Source: JAJPKK01 sp035311445 (GTDB taxonomy: Bacteria; Pseudomonadota; Alphaproteobacteria; Rhizobiales; Xanthobacteraceae). From it: a DNA stretch of 64,000 bases. The stretch spans positions 62,001 through 126,000 of the forward strand of contig DATGCX010000451.1 in assembly GCA_035311445.1 (NCBI GenBank), read 5' to 3'. The notes beneath the pieces are model-generated. The model was not told the origin of the DNA. It ran no database searches and was given only the letters and a program-made list of their open reading frames with translations. Positions within the stretch are counted from its first letter, which is position 1. Each line of letters opens with the position of its first letter. Of the stretch, positions 44,038-52,065 are shown piece by piece. Made by a program: the position numbers and the translations under genes.

Positions 44038-46734
44038 ATGGCCGACATCAGTATTGAGGCGGTTGCCGGAAAGCTAAACCGGGTTGGCTACGAAGCCTTC
44101 TTCAAGGCGCTGCGTCAGGCCAAGGGGGCGGGCAACCGCAACGTGGAGCTCGCCCATTGGCTGGCCCATATCCTGCAAAGCGAGCGCTCCGATATCGGGC
44201 TGACGGCCGATCACTTCAAGCTTGATCGCGGCAAGCTGATGACCGATGTCACCGCGGTGGTCAATGGTTTCCGCAAGAACGAGACCGAAATGCCTGCGGT
44301 CTCCAACGCCGTCATGGATCTGCTCGATCGCGGCTGGCACTACGCCACCCTGTTTTTCGGCGAAACACAAATTCGCACTGGTCACATCCTGGTCGGCGCA
44401 TTGCAATCGCGCGAGCTCACGCGCGCCTTCAGCAATGTTTCGAAGGAATTCGGCAAGATATCGGTCGATGTTCTCACCACCGAATACCGGAAGATCTGGG
44501 CGACGTCGGAGGAAGAGAACCTCCGTCCGATCGACGGATCGGGGCTTGTTGCCGCCGATTCGCCGGGCGCTGCGCAGGCGGCGGGGCAGAAGGGCACCAC
44601 AGCCCTCGACCGCTTTTCGCAGGACCTCACCGCCAAGGCAAAGTCAGGCGACATGGACCCGATTCTCGGCCGCGACGACGAGATTCGCCAGATCATCGAT
44701 GTGCTGATGCGGCGACGCCAGAATAACCCGATCCTCACCGGCGAGGCCGGCGTTGGCAAAACCGCCGTGGTGGAAGGGTTTGCGCAGCGCATCGCGGCCG
44801 GCGAGGTGCCGCCGCCGCTGCGCGGGGTGAGATTATGCACGCTCGATGTCGGCTTGATGCAGGCCGGCGCGTCCATGAAGGGCGAGTTCGAGCAGCGGCT
44901 GCGGTCGGTGATCGACGAGGTGCAGCAGTCGCCCACTCCGATCATCCTGTTCATCGACGAAGCCCATACGCTGATCGGCGCTGGTGGATCGGCCGGCACG
45001 GGTGATGCCGCCAATCTGCTCAAGCCGGCGCTGGCGCGGGGCACGCTGCGGACGATCGCCGCCACTACATGGTCGGAGTATCGCCAGTACATCGAAAAGG
45101 ATCCGGCGCTGACGCGTCGCTTCCAGCCGATTCAGATCGACGAGCCCGACATGCAGCGCTGTTGCGACATGCTGCGCGGCATTCTCGGACCCATGGAGAA
45201 GCACCACAAGGTGCGGATTTCCGATGCTGCGATCGTCGCAGCCGTGAACCTTTCGCATCGCTACATTCCGGCGCGCCAATTGCCCGACAAGGCGGTGAGC
45301 CTCCTCGATACCGCTTCGGCGCGCGTCGCCATCAGCCAGAGCGCAATTCCAGCGATGATCGAGGACACGACAGCGACGATCGCGGCGCGCGAGAAGGAGA
45401 GGGCGGCGCTCGTCAGCGACAGCGATCTCGGCGCCGATGCGCGCGAACGCATTGCTGCGATCGACGGCGAGATCGCGAAACTGAGGGAGACGCTCGCGAG
45501 CCTGGAATCAGAGTGGGCCACCGAGCAGAAGCTCGCTAACGAGATTCGCAGCCTGCGCGATATCCTCAATCCGCCGCCGCAGGCGGACGGCAAGCGCAGC
45601 GCCCCACCGGCTTCCACATCGTTGACTCCGCCGGATGCGGCCGACAAGGAGAAGATCCGCCATCGCCTGCGCGAGGCGTTTGGGACCCTTGAGGGGCGCG
45701 ATCCGGAAAAGCGGATGATTTACGCCCATGTGGATGAACAGGTGGTCGCATCGGTGGTCTCCGATTGGACCGGCATCCCGGTCGGACGCATGGTGAAGGA
45801 CGAGATCGAGAACGTGCTCCGCTTGCCGGAAATCCTCAACCGGCGCGTCGTCGGCCAATCCCATGGCCTGGCGATGATCGCCAAACGCATCGAAACCAAC
45901 CGCGCCAAGCTTGACAATCCGAACAAGCCGATAGGCGTCTTCATGCTGTGCGGACCGTCGGGCGTCGGCAAGACCGAAACCGCGCTCGCGCTGGCCGAAG
46001 CGCTGTACGGTGGCGAGCAGAACATGATCACCATCAACATGTCGGAGTTTCAGGAGGCGCACACCGTCTCTTCGCTCAAAGGTGCGCCTCCCGGCTATGT
46101 GGGGTATGGGGAGGGCGGCCGGCTCACCGAGGCGGTGCGGCGCAAACCCTACAGCGTCATCCTGCTCGACGAGGTCGAGAAAGCGCACCCGGATGTGCAC
46201 GAGATATTCTTCCAGGTGTTCGACAAAGGATTCATGGACGACGGCAATGGCCGGCGCATCGATTTCAAGAACACTCTGATTATTCTTACCACCAATGTCG
46301 GCACCGACCTTATCATGGGGCTTTCGGCCGATCCGAAGTATCGCGAGGACTCCGAGGCGCTGGCGCAGCAGCTGCGGCCCGAACTCCTGAAGGTGTTTCC
46401 CGCGGCGCTGCTCGGGCGGATTGTGTCGATTCCCTACTACCCGCTTTCAAACAAGATGCTGGGCGGCATTGTGCGGCTTCAGCTCGATCGCATCGGTCGA
46501 CGCATCCGCGAGAACCACGATGCGGCGTTTGTCTATGATCAGGCGGTCGTCGACCACATCGTGTCGATGTGCAACGATCCCGATACCGGCGGACGCATGA
46601 TCGACAACATCATCACCAACACGCTGCTGCCGGCGCTGTCACGCGAATTCCTCAAACGCTCGCTTGCCAAGGAGAAGTTGAAGCAAGCCAGGGTGACGAT
46701 CGAGCACAACGACTTCGCCTATGGGTGGGCATGA
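44038..46734 (+). CDS. clpV: T6SS sheath-recycling AAA+ ATPase ClpV (TssH)
   Basis: Hexameric unfoldase that disassembles contracted TssB/TssC sheaths, 898 residues. It has a ClpN-like N-terminal domain that binds TssC, then the first AAA+ module with Walker A GEAGVGKT at residues 235-242 and Walker B ILFIDEAHTLIGAGG, a middle coiled coil (about 430-530), and a second module with Walker A GPSGVGKT at 639-646 and Walker B VILLDEVEKAHPDV. The N-terminal region (SIEAVAGKLNRVGYEAFFKA) is the ClpV rather than the ClpB type. The GGGAAGGGGAAATCA ribosome site is strong. It ends the rightward arm. Confidence 0.96.
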   Translation: MADISIEAVAGKLNRVGYEAFFKALRQAKGAGNRNVELAHWLAHILQSERSDIGLTADHFKLDRGKLMTDVTAVVNGFRKNETEMPAVSNAVMDLLDRGWHYATLFFGETQIRTGHILVGALQSRELTRAFSNVSKEFGKISVDVLTTEYRKIWATSEEENLRPIDGSGLVAADSPGAAQAAGQKGTTALDRFSQDLTAKAKSGDMDPILGRDDEIRQIIDVLMRRRQNNPILTGEAGVGKTAVVEGFAQRIAAGEVPPPLRGVRLCTLDVGLMQAGASMKGEFEQRLRSVIDEVQQSPTPIILFIDEAHTLIGAGGSAGTGDAANLLKPALARGTLRTIAATTWSEYRQYIEKDPALTRRFQPIQIDEPDMQRCCDMLRGILGPMEKHHKVRISDAAIVAAVNLSHRYIPARQLPDKAVSLLDTASARVAISQSAIPAMIEDTTATIAAREKERAALVSDSDLGADARERIAAIDGEIAKLRETLASLESEWATEQKLANEIRSLRDILNPPPQADGKRSAPPASTSLTPPDAADKEKIRHRLREAFGTLEGRDPEKRMIYAHVDEQVVASVVSDWTGIPVGRMVKDEIENVLRLPEILNRRVVGQSHGLAMIAKRIETNRAKLDNPNKPIGVFMLCGPSGVGKTETALALAEALYGGEQNMITINMSEFQEAHTVSSLKGAPPGYVGYGEGGRLTEAVRRKPYSVILLDEVEKAHPDVHEIFFQVFDKGFMDDGNGRRIDFKNTLIILTTNVGTDLIMGLSADPKYREDSEALAQQLRPELLKVFPAALLGRIVSIPYYPLSNKMLGGIVRLQLDRIGRRIRENHDAAFVYDQAVVDHIVSMCNDPDTGGRMIDNIITNTLLPALSREFLKRSLAKEKLKQARVTIEHNDFAYGWA

Positions 46735-46811
46735 GTTTCTCCTCCCCGCTTGCGGGAGGGGGCATCGCAGCGAGTCAGTGCCGTGGATTGGGCTCCGCAA
46801 GCGGGACGACG

Positions 46812-46976
46812 TCAACTCCCCCAGAGGGGAATCATCACCTTGACATAGTGCGCACTATACCTGTCGAGCCGATGATCAATCAAAAGAACCGTCGCTGCAA
46901 AAGTGATCGCGGCTGCCCACCCTAGGTCTAGGCTGAGGCCCAGAGCGATCTTGCCAGCCACGTATGTCGCACTCAG
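46812..46976 (-). CDS. Possible small membrane protein overlapping the YciI stop
   Basis: An open frame of 54 codons overlaps the end of the YciI-domain gene as CTGA. It encodes a hydrophobic product (IALGLSLDLGWAAAITFAA) with a basic segment DHRLDRYSAHYVKV after it. No ATG is available: it would need the CTG, or the GTG five codons later. Amino-acid content looks protein-like rather than random. Low confidence. Confidence 0.3.
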   Translation of the reverse strand: MSATYVAGKIALGLSLDLGWAAAITFAATVLLIDHRLDRYSAHYVKVMIPLWGS

Positions 46977-47617
46977 GGCGATGAGGAGAAGTCGCTGGCG
47001 AGCAAATCAGGGTTGACGCCCTCAATGAGCCATTCGAGGAGTTCGTAATCTGCGAACACGCCTTCTACAGCGAATGGATCTTGCTTGAGATAGGACATCG
47101 CTTCCTCTCTGCGGGCTGCGTTGTAGACAAAAAGCCCTCCCTCGTCGTTCGCGAAGGGACCTGCCAGGGCCAATTTGCCTGCGCTCTTAAGCGTCCGATC
47201 GTACTCCCAATGTGCCGAGCGAACAGTCGCGAGTCTCGATTTGTCGGCGCCGTATTTCGCGTAGTTCGCGAACAACCTAATTTGCGTATTTTTGCCGCCG
47301 CTCTGGTCGGCAGATCGATTTGCTTTGATGAGAAGATCGAGATTCACTCCGCGAAGACGCCATTCGGTGATCTCGTAGCCGCTCAATGCGTTTGCAAGAG
47401 TGAAAGGGTCTTCCTGCGCAAAGGCTAGCGCTGCGTCTCTCGAAACGGCTTCGTAGACGAAGAGCAACCCGATACGCCGACCTTGATCATCCAAGAGGGG
47501 GCCGCCGATCGCCAACTCGCCTTGTGCGCGCAGCCGATCCGCGTATGCAAAATGGGCCGGGCGGGCGCCAGCGATCCTGTCTAAGTCTCTGTACTTGACA
47601 AAGTTGATGAACTTCAC
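46973..47617 (-). CDS. Tandem YciI-domain protein
   Basis: A 214-residue cytoplasmic protein made of two copies of the YciI-like ferredoxin-fold domain (about residues 1-95 and 110-205). The repeats share RPAHFAYADRLRAQGELAIGG versus RSAHWEYDRTLKSAGKLALAG, then FVYEA / FVYNA, EDPF / QDPF and GYEITEW / DYELLEW. Single YciI proteins have an active-site His-Asp pair; both copies here keep the His of AHF/AHW. Function unknown. The GTG start overlaps the stop of the small upstream ORF (GTGA), so it belongs to the methyltransferase operon. Confidence 0.85.
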   Translation of the reverse strand: MKFINFVKYRDLDRIAGARPAHFAYADRLRAQGELAIGGPLLDDQGRRIGLLFVYEAVSRDAALAFAQEDPFTLANALSGYEITEWRLRGVNLDLLIKANRSADQSGGKNTQIRLFANYAKYGADKSRLATVRSAHWEYDRTLKSAGKLALAGPFANDEGGLFVYNAARREEAMSYLKQDPFAVEGVFADYELLEWLIEGVNPDLLASDFSSSP

Positions 47618-47784
47618 GGCGCGCTAATGATCCTCTCAATTTTTTTCACGGCCTTCTTAGACATCTTCTTTTTCGCGGCTCGATGCTTGGGGCCGGATTC
47701 AACGGCAGCACTGACCGCTTGCCGGAAGCGCTCCCATCCAACGGGCCTGAGCTCAATCAGCTTTTTTGTCGCCGCCTTCATCAT
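47614..47784 (-). CDS. Small basic protein, 56 residues
   Basis: A short gene between the methyltransferase and the YciI-domain gene. It starts ATGATG after a GGTGA-like ribosome site and ends in a 4-base overlap with the next gene. The product starts MMKAATKKLIELRPVGWERF and the second half is Lys-rich (RAAKKKMSKKAVKKIERI). Net charge is strongly positive, so nucleic acid or membrane binding, or being a methylation substrate of the neighbouring lysine-methyltransferase-like enzyme, are possibilities. No family recognised. The tight overlap supports that it is real. Confidence 0.6.
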   Translation of the reverse strand: MMKAATKKLIELRPVGWERFRQAVSAAVESGPKHRAAKKKMSKKAVKKIERIISAP

Positions 47785-47818
47785 TCAAGTCACCAAAAAT
47801 GTCCTTGAGGGCCACTTT

Positions 47819-49303
47819 TTACCGCACCAGCAACGCTGACCTTGCCAGCCCGTTCAGGACGTCGTCGAGTTTCGCCGCAATATCAGCCGTCGGCACGCCG
47901 GTAAAACGCGCCATTTCGGTGGCTAGTTCGCTGCGCGTGCGCGTGCCGTCGAGCAAACCGATAAAGTGACGGCTTTCCGGATCGGTGATGTCCACCGCCG
48001 TATGACGCAATGAGGCAAGCCGCTTCTCGCCGCGCAGCACTTGCGCACGCAGAAGCGGGTGGGTGGCCGGTCGCTCGCACGGCGCCAGGGTGAACGCAAA
48101 TCGCTCCGTTTGCAGCGATAAGGACCCGGCCAGAAACAGGCGGAGGATCGCTTCGGCGATTTTGGGGCTGGTAATTGCGTTCTCCAGCGGGATCGCGCCT
48201 GGATCAGCGGCTCCGATGCGACTGATCAAAGCCGCAAGCTCTGCGTCGTTGGTGGAAATGTGGCCGCTGGCCTCGCCCTTATCGACACGGAAAACGAAAA
48301 CGTCAGGGTTCTTGCCTTCCTCCCGAACAATCCGGCCTTGCGCATGCAGTTGCCGCACGCGAGTCCATTCGGTGCGACGGTCGATGCCGCCATTGTCGCG
48401 GCACAGGATCGTCTGACGGAATCGCACCAGTTTGACGTAATCGTGCAGTTGTTCGTAACGGACCCAATCACCATGCGCCCGTTCCCGCAGCTCCTTGTTC
48501 TCCACGCTCGGAAAAAAGGCCTCGCTGTTCAAGCCGGGGCTGCAGTCGCAAAGATATTGCAAGCCATGCGTCTCCGCGTGTGCCGCGACGCGGGAGACGA
48601 ATTGCGGCTCGAAGATTTCACCCATTTCGTCGTGGAACAGCACCTCGGGCGGTCGCTGCAGCAGCGCCAGCATCTGCTCGCGCATGGCATTTCGCAGCGC
48701 ATCGTCTTGCGACCATATGGCGGCATGAAATTCCATGCATTCCTTTGCGGCAGCGAAAGTCTCCGCGACGTCCGTGATGCCGTGGACGCGATCGCGCAAT
48801 ATGTCGCGTACAATCTGGCGCATGCGGGACGCCGGCATGGCGTTGTAGCTCACGAATGCCAAGCCGGACGGAGTGAGCGCCCGGCCGATCAGCCGCATGA
48901 GCGCGTCGCGCACCGGGGCAGGCACCCAGGCATAGACGCCGTGGGCTATGATATAGTCGAACTCGCCGAGTGCCTCCGACGCGTCCTCGATGTCCATGAC
49001 GGAGAATTCGACGTTCGTCAGGCCCGCGGTGGCGGCGGTGGCGCGAGCCTTCTCGATTGCGCTTTCCGCAAGATCGAAACCAACGAACCGCGACTGCGGG
49101 GCCGTCGCTGCCATGCTCAGCAGATTGGTGCCGTCACCGCAGCCGGCTTCCAGGACGCGGCACTGAGATTGGGAAACGAAGCTGCGTCCGTAGAGACAGG
49201 CGAGCGCACTCATCCTGGCCGGATGCGAAGATGACTGCGGCGCGCCCGGGTAGCGGACTTGGTCGTAGGCATTGGCCGCCACACTGTCTTCAGGTACCCT
49301 CAT
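47819..49303 (-). CDS. PKMT-like class I methyltransferase with regulatory domain, paralogue 1
   Basis: A 494-residue SAM-dependent methyltransferase resembling the rickettsial protein-lysine methyltransferases (PKMT1/2) that modify outer membrane protein OmpB. It has the family's opening ANAYDQVRYPGAPQSSSHPA, SAM motif VLEAGCGDGTNLLSMAA near residue 50, FDYIIAHGVYAWVP, then the methyltransferase regulatory domain (from about residue 215, FHDEMGEIFEPQF) and a C-terminal winged-helix/PqqD-like part (HFIGLLDGTRTRSELATEM). It is about 50% similar by eye to the gene at 49578. It lies downstream of, and opposite to, clpV. Substrate unknown; an envelope protein is the family precedent. Confidence 0.88.
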   Translation of the reverse strand: MRVPEDSVAANAYDQVRYPGAPQSSSHPARMSALACLYGRSFVSQSQCRVLEAGCGDGTNLLSMAATAPQSRFVGFDLAESAIEKARATAATAGLTNVEFSVMDIEDASEALGEFDYIIAHGVYAWVPAPVRDALMRLIGRALTPSGLAFVSYNAMPASRMRQIVRDILRDRVHGITDVAETFAAAKECMEFHAAIWSQDDALRNAMREQMLALLQRPPEVLFHDEMGEIFEPQFVSRVAAHAETHGLQYLCDCSPGLNSEAFFPSVENKELRERAHGDWVRYEQLHDYVKLVRFRQTILCRDNGGIDRRTEWTRVRQLHAQGRIVREEGKNPDVFVFRVDKGEASGHISTNDAELAALISRIGAADPGAIPLENAITSPKIAEAILRLFLAGSLSLQTERFAFTLAPCERPATHPLLRAQVLRGEKRLASLRHTAVDITDPESRHFIGLLDGTRTRSELATEMARFTGVPTADIAAKLDDVLNGLARSALLVR

Positions 49304-49373
49304 TTTGAGTTCTCACTGGATCACTACCGCCGCCGGTTGCGCCGCGCTTGGAAGCCGCATCGCTCTTCTCCCG

Positions 49374-49516
49374 CTCCCCGCTTGCGGGGAGAGGGTTGGG
49401 GTGAGGGGGCCTCTCCACGAGTTCAGACTCACAAGCTCAAACTCGCGGACAGGCCCCCTCACCCGGATCGTGCCGAGCGGCGCGATCCGACCTCTCCCCC
49501 CGCGAGCGGGGAGAGG
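49374..49516. repeat. CT-rich composite palindromic repeat, copy 2
   Basis: CTCCCCGCTTGCGGGGAG at the left and CCCCCGCGAGCGGGGAG at the right bracket GTGAGGGGGCC and GGCCCCCTCAC arms. It fills most of the space between the two methyltransferase paralogues and could fold into one long cruciform or a bidirectional terminator. Confidence 0.82.
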
Positions 49517-49577
49517 TAAGAAAGCCACCGGACGTGCGTTTTATCTTGTGTCACCTGCTGTCTCAGCAAACCTTTGC

Positions 49578-51086
49578 TCAACCTGCCAACAACGTCATAT
49601 GCGCCAATCGGTTGAGATTGTCGTTCAATCTCGCCGCGATCGCATCGGTCGGCGCCCCGGTGAATCTCGCCATCTCCACCGCGAGATCGTGACGGGTGCG
49701 GGTGCCGTCGAGCAGACTGATGAAATGCCGGGTATTGGCATCGCGGATTTCGACCGTCGTGTGCTGCAGCGACGCGAGATGGCTTTCGCCGCGCGCGGCC
49801 TGCAGCCGGGTAAGCGCGCTTGCGACGGGGCGCTCACCCGGCGTCAGGGTGAATGCAAACGGTTCGGTTTGCAGCGAGAGCGTGCCCACCCGAAACAGGC
49901 GAAGAACCGTTTCAGCAATTTTCCGATCGGCAACACGGTCCTTCAGCGCAATTACATGTGGCTCGGCGGCACCGACGCAGCCGAGCAGGTCGGCGACGGC
50001 CCTCTCCGAAGTGGCGGCGCGGCCATTATTGCGAGTCTGGAATTCAAATTTGCCGGGTTGGGATTCATCCGCACTTACGGGAACGAACTGCCCTCGGGCA
50101 TGCAAAGCCTGCACGCGCGTCCACGCCGCGGAGCGATCGATGATACCGTCATCGCGGCACAACAGCGATTCCCGGTAGGGCAGCAGGGTCGCATAGTCGT
50201 ACGCCTGCTCGAATCGCGTGAAGTCGTCGCCCACCCGCTCATCCAGCGCCTTTTTCTCATCGCTCGGAAGCAAGGCTTCGCAGCCGCGCGCCGGTTGAGC
50301 ATCGCAGAGGTGTTGCAGCCCGTATTGCCCGGCGTGCGCGGCGACATCGGACACGAACTGCGGCTCGTAAATCTCACCCATTTCGTCGTGAAAGATGACC
50401 TCGAGCGGATAACGCAGCAATTCGTGGACCCGGTGCCGCATCGCCTTTTGCAGCGGCTCGGTTTCCGACCACTTTGAGGCGAAGAATTCCAACCACTCCT
50501 TGGCCGCCACCAGTCGCGCCGACGGCTCGGTAACATCGGACAGGCAATCCTGCAGGATGTCACGTACGATCTGCCTGATCCGGCAGCCGGGCATGGCGTT
50601 GTAGCTGACCAATGCCAGGCCGTTCGGGGCGAGCGTCCGGCCAATCAGCCGCATCGTGGCATCGCGTACCCGTGCCGGTACCCAGGCATAGACGCCGTGG
50701 GCGACGATGTAGTCGAACTCGCCCAACGAGTCCGGTGTGTTCAGGATGTCCATCACGGAAAGTTCGACATTCGTCAGCCCGGCCGCCGCCGCTGTTGCAC
50801 GGCCCGTCGCGATGGCGGTTTCGGCGAGATCGAAGCCGACGCATTGCGAGCGGGGCGCCGTAACCGCGATGCTCATCAGGTTGATCCCCTCGCCGCAGCC
50901 GATCTCCAGGACGCGGCAATGGGAGGGGGGAGCGAATGGGCGACCATGCAGATACGCAAAGACGCTCAGCGAAGCCGGATGCAAGCCCTCCTGCACGGTG
51001 CTCGGATAGCGAATCTGATCGTAGGGGTTGGCTGCCGTGGCTGGCCTGAGCACTTCCATTCCAGGTCTCTTGTTGCGCGAACTCAC
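49578..51086 (-). CDS. PKMT-like class I methyltransferase with regulatory domain, paralogue 2
   Basis: A 502-residue paralogue of the gene at 47819, same layout: ANPYDQIRYPSTVQEGLHPAS, SAM motif VLEIGCGEGINLMSIAV, FDYIVAHGVYAWVPARV, regulatory domain around FHDEMGEIYEPQF, and C-terminal HFISLLDGTRTRHDLAVEM. Motif residues are intact in both copies, so both may be active; divergence suggests different substrates. The repeat between the two probably marks a past duplication or a later insertion. Preceded by a palindromic element and likely transcribed from within the 280-base space upstream. Confidence 0.88.
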   Translation of the reverse strand: MSSRNKRPGMEVLRPATAANPYDQIRYPSTVQEGLHPASLSVFAYLHGRPFAPPSHCRVLEIGCGEGINLMSIAVTAPRSQCVGFDLAETAIATGRATAAAAGLTNVELSVMDILNTPDSLGEFDYIVAHGVYAWVPARVRDATMRLIGRTLAPNGLALVSYNAMPGCRIRQIVRDILQDCLSDVTEPSARLVAAKEWLEFFASKWSETEPLQKAMRHRVHELLRYPLEVIFHDEMGEIYEPQFVSDVAAHAGQYGLQHLCDAQPARGCEALLPSDEKKALDERVGDDFTRFEQAYDYATLLPYRESLLCRDDGIIDRSAAWTRVQALHARGQFVPVSADESQPGKFEFQTRNNGRAATSERAVADLLGCVGAAEPHVIALKDRVADRKIAETVLRLFRVGTLSLQTEPFAFTLTPGERPVASALTRLQAARGESHLASLQHTTVEIRDANTRHFISLLDGTRTRHDLAVEMARFTGAPTDAIAARLNDNLNRLAHMTLLAG

Positions 51087-51125
51087 GCCACTGCGTTTGT
51101 CGTGTTACGCGATGTCTTGGTTCAA

Positions 51126-51210
51126 GTGTAGGATGGGTCAGAGCGGAACCCATCAACGGTCGATGCGGTATGCTCCGATGGGTGTTGGTTTCGCTCAACC
51201 CATCCTACAC
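51126..51210. repeat. 85-bp element with perfect 13-bp terminal inverted repeats
   Basis: GTGTAGGATGGGT and ACCCATCCTACAC are the exact ends, with internal GGAACCCATCAAC / GATGGGTGTTGG pairing. It resembles small MITE/REP-like elements widespread in Bradyrhizobium relatives. It lies upstream of the second methyltransferase paralogue and could carry or disturb its promoter. Confidence 0.8.
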
Positions 51211-51367
51211 GAGTGCGATATCTCCGGAAGAATTTCCGGTGCCGGCTTGCCAAACGGAACCGAAGGAAGCCAAGGTTAAAGCGATCGCATGGTCGAGCAT
51301 TGGATCATAATGATGCCGACTGACGCCTGACCTTGCCCGCGCGTCTGCAACACAGGGGGACATTCCC

Positions 51368-51658
51368 ATGGCCAAAAATCGCTTTGAGCAGGTTGACGAA
51401 CTTCAGCCGGACGCGATCAACCTGACGCTGATCCAACGGAGCGACGGGCAGGTCGGCATCATTCACTGCCCGAAGACGGCGTCACCTGACCAGCTGCCGG
51501 CGGACCTCACAAGCCCTGAGATTCCGGTCCGCGACGCCGTCGTCGGAGCGATTACTCTGGCCAATTCGAAAAAGATTCCGATCGTTGTGATCGATCGGGA
51601 TAACATCTGGAAGAGCGAGTGGGGCGAACTGTGGCGCTATCAGGAGGAAGATGAGTGA
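51368..51658 (+). CDS. Conserved hypothetical protein, 96 residues
   Basis: Small acidic cytoplasmic protein. The N-terminal half has strands (AINLTLIQRSDGQVGIIHCP) and the second half a helix-strand pattern (DAVVGAITLANSKKIPIVVI) ending in an acidic tail WRYQEEDE. A GGGGGACA site precedes the ATG. No domain recognised and no operon partner; it stands alone between the methyltransferase and the outer membrane protein gene. Confidence 0.7.
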   Translation: MAKNRFEQVDELQPDAINLTLIQRSDGQVGIIHCPKTASPDQLPADLTSPEIPVRDAVVGAITLANSKKIPIVVIDRDNIWKSEWGELWRYQEEDE

Positions 51659-52065
51659 ACGGGGTGCCGAGGGGTAGATTAACTTAACATTTACGTTGAA
51701 TTGATGAGGTACTGCTCCTGTTCTTTCAGAAGACGGCTTCTTGATGATACCTTCGCGGCAGTCAGCCGCCCGACGGAAGCCGGGCTAGATAACAAATGTC
51801 GTGTGGCCGAAGGCCTGAAATGATGAGGGCAGATCCGGAATTTCATCAATCCCGATAACGTATTGCCTGAATCGACTGGCCGTTGGCGCCACTGCACGCC
51901 GCGTCACGCATTACGTCCCAGCCTGCACGCGAAGGTGTGTGTCGAAAACGCCACAATGAGGTAAAAATTTTGCCGAGAGCGGGCGTTTTCTTGCAAAGCG
52001 CTCTGTTTGAAAGCCCCGCTTCAGGATAGAAGAACATCGATTGGGAATCGTCCCTGGGGGCAAAA
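51659..52065. other. Intergenic region upstream of the outer membrane protein
   Basis: About 400 bases with no supported gene. It begins AT-rich (TTAACTTAACATTTACG at about 51679) and should contain the outer membrane protein promoter; no paired boxes were assigned. Confidence 0.35.

Noticed and set aside
51691..51897. 68-codon minus-strand frame upstream of the outer membrane protein
   Set aside because: Composition is random-like and no start signal is visible.
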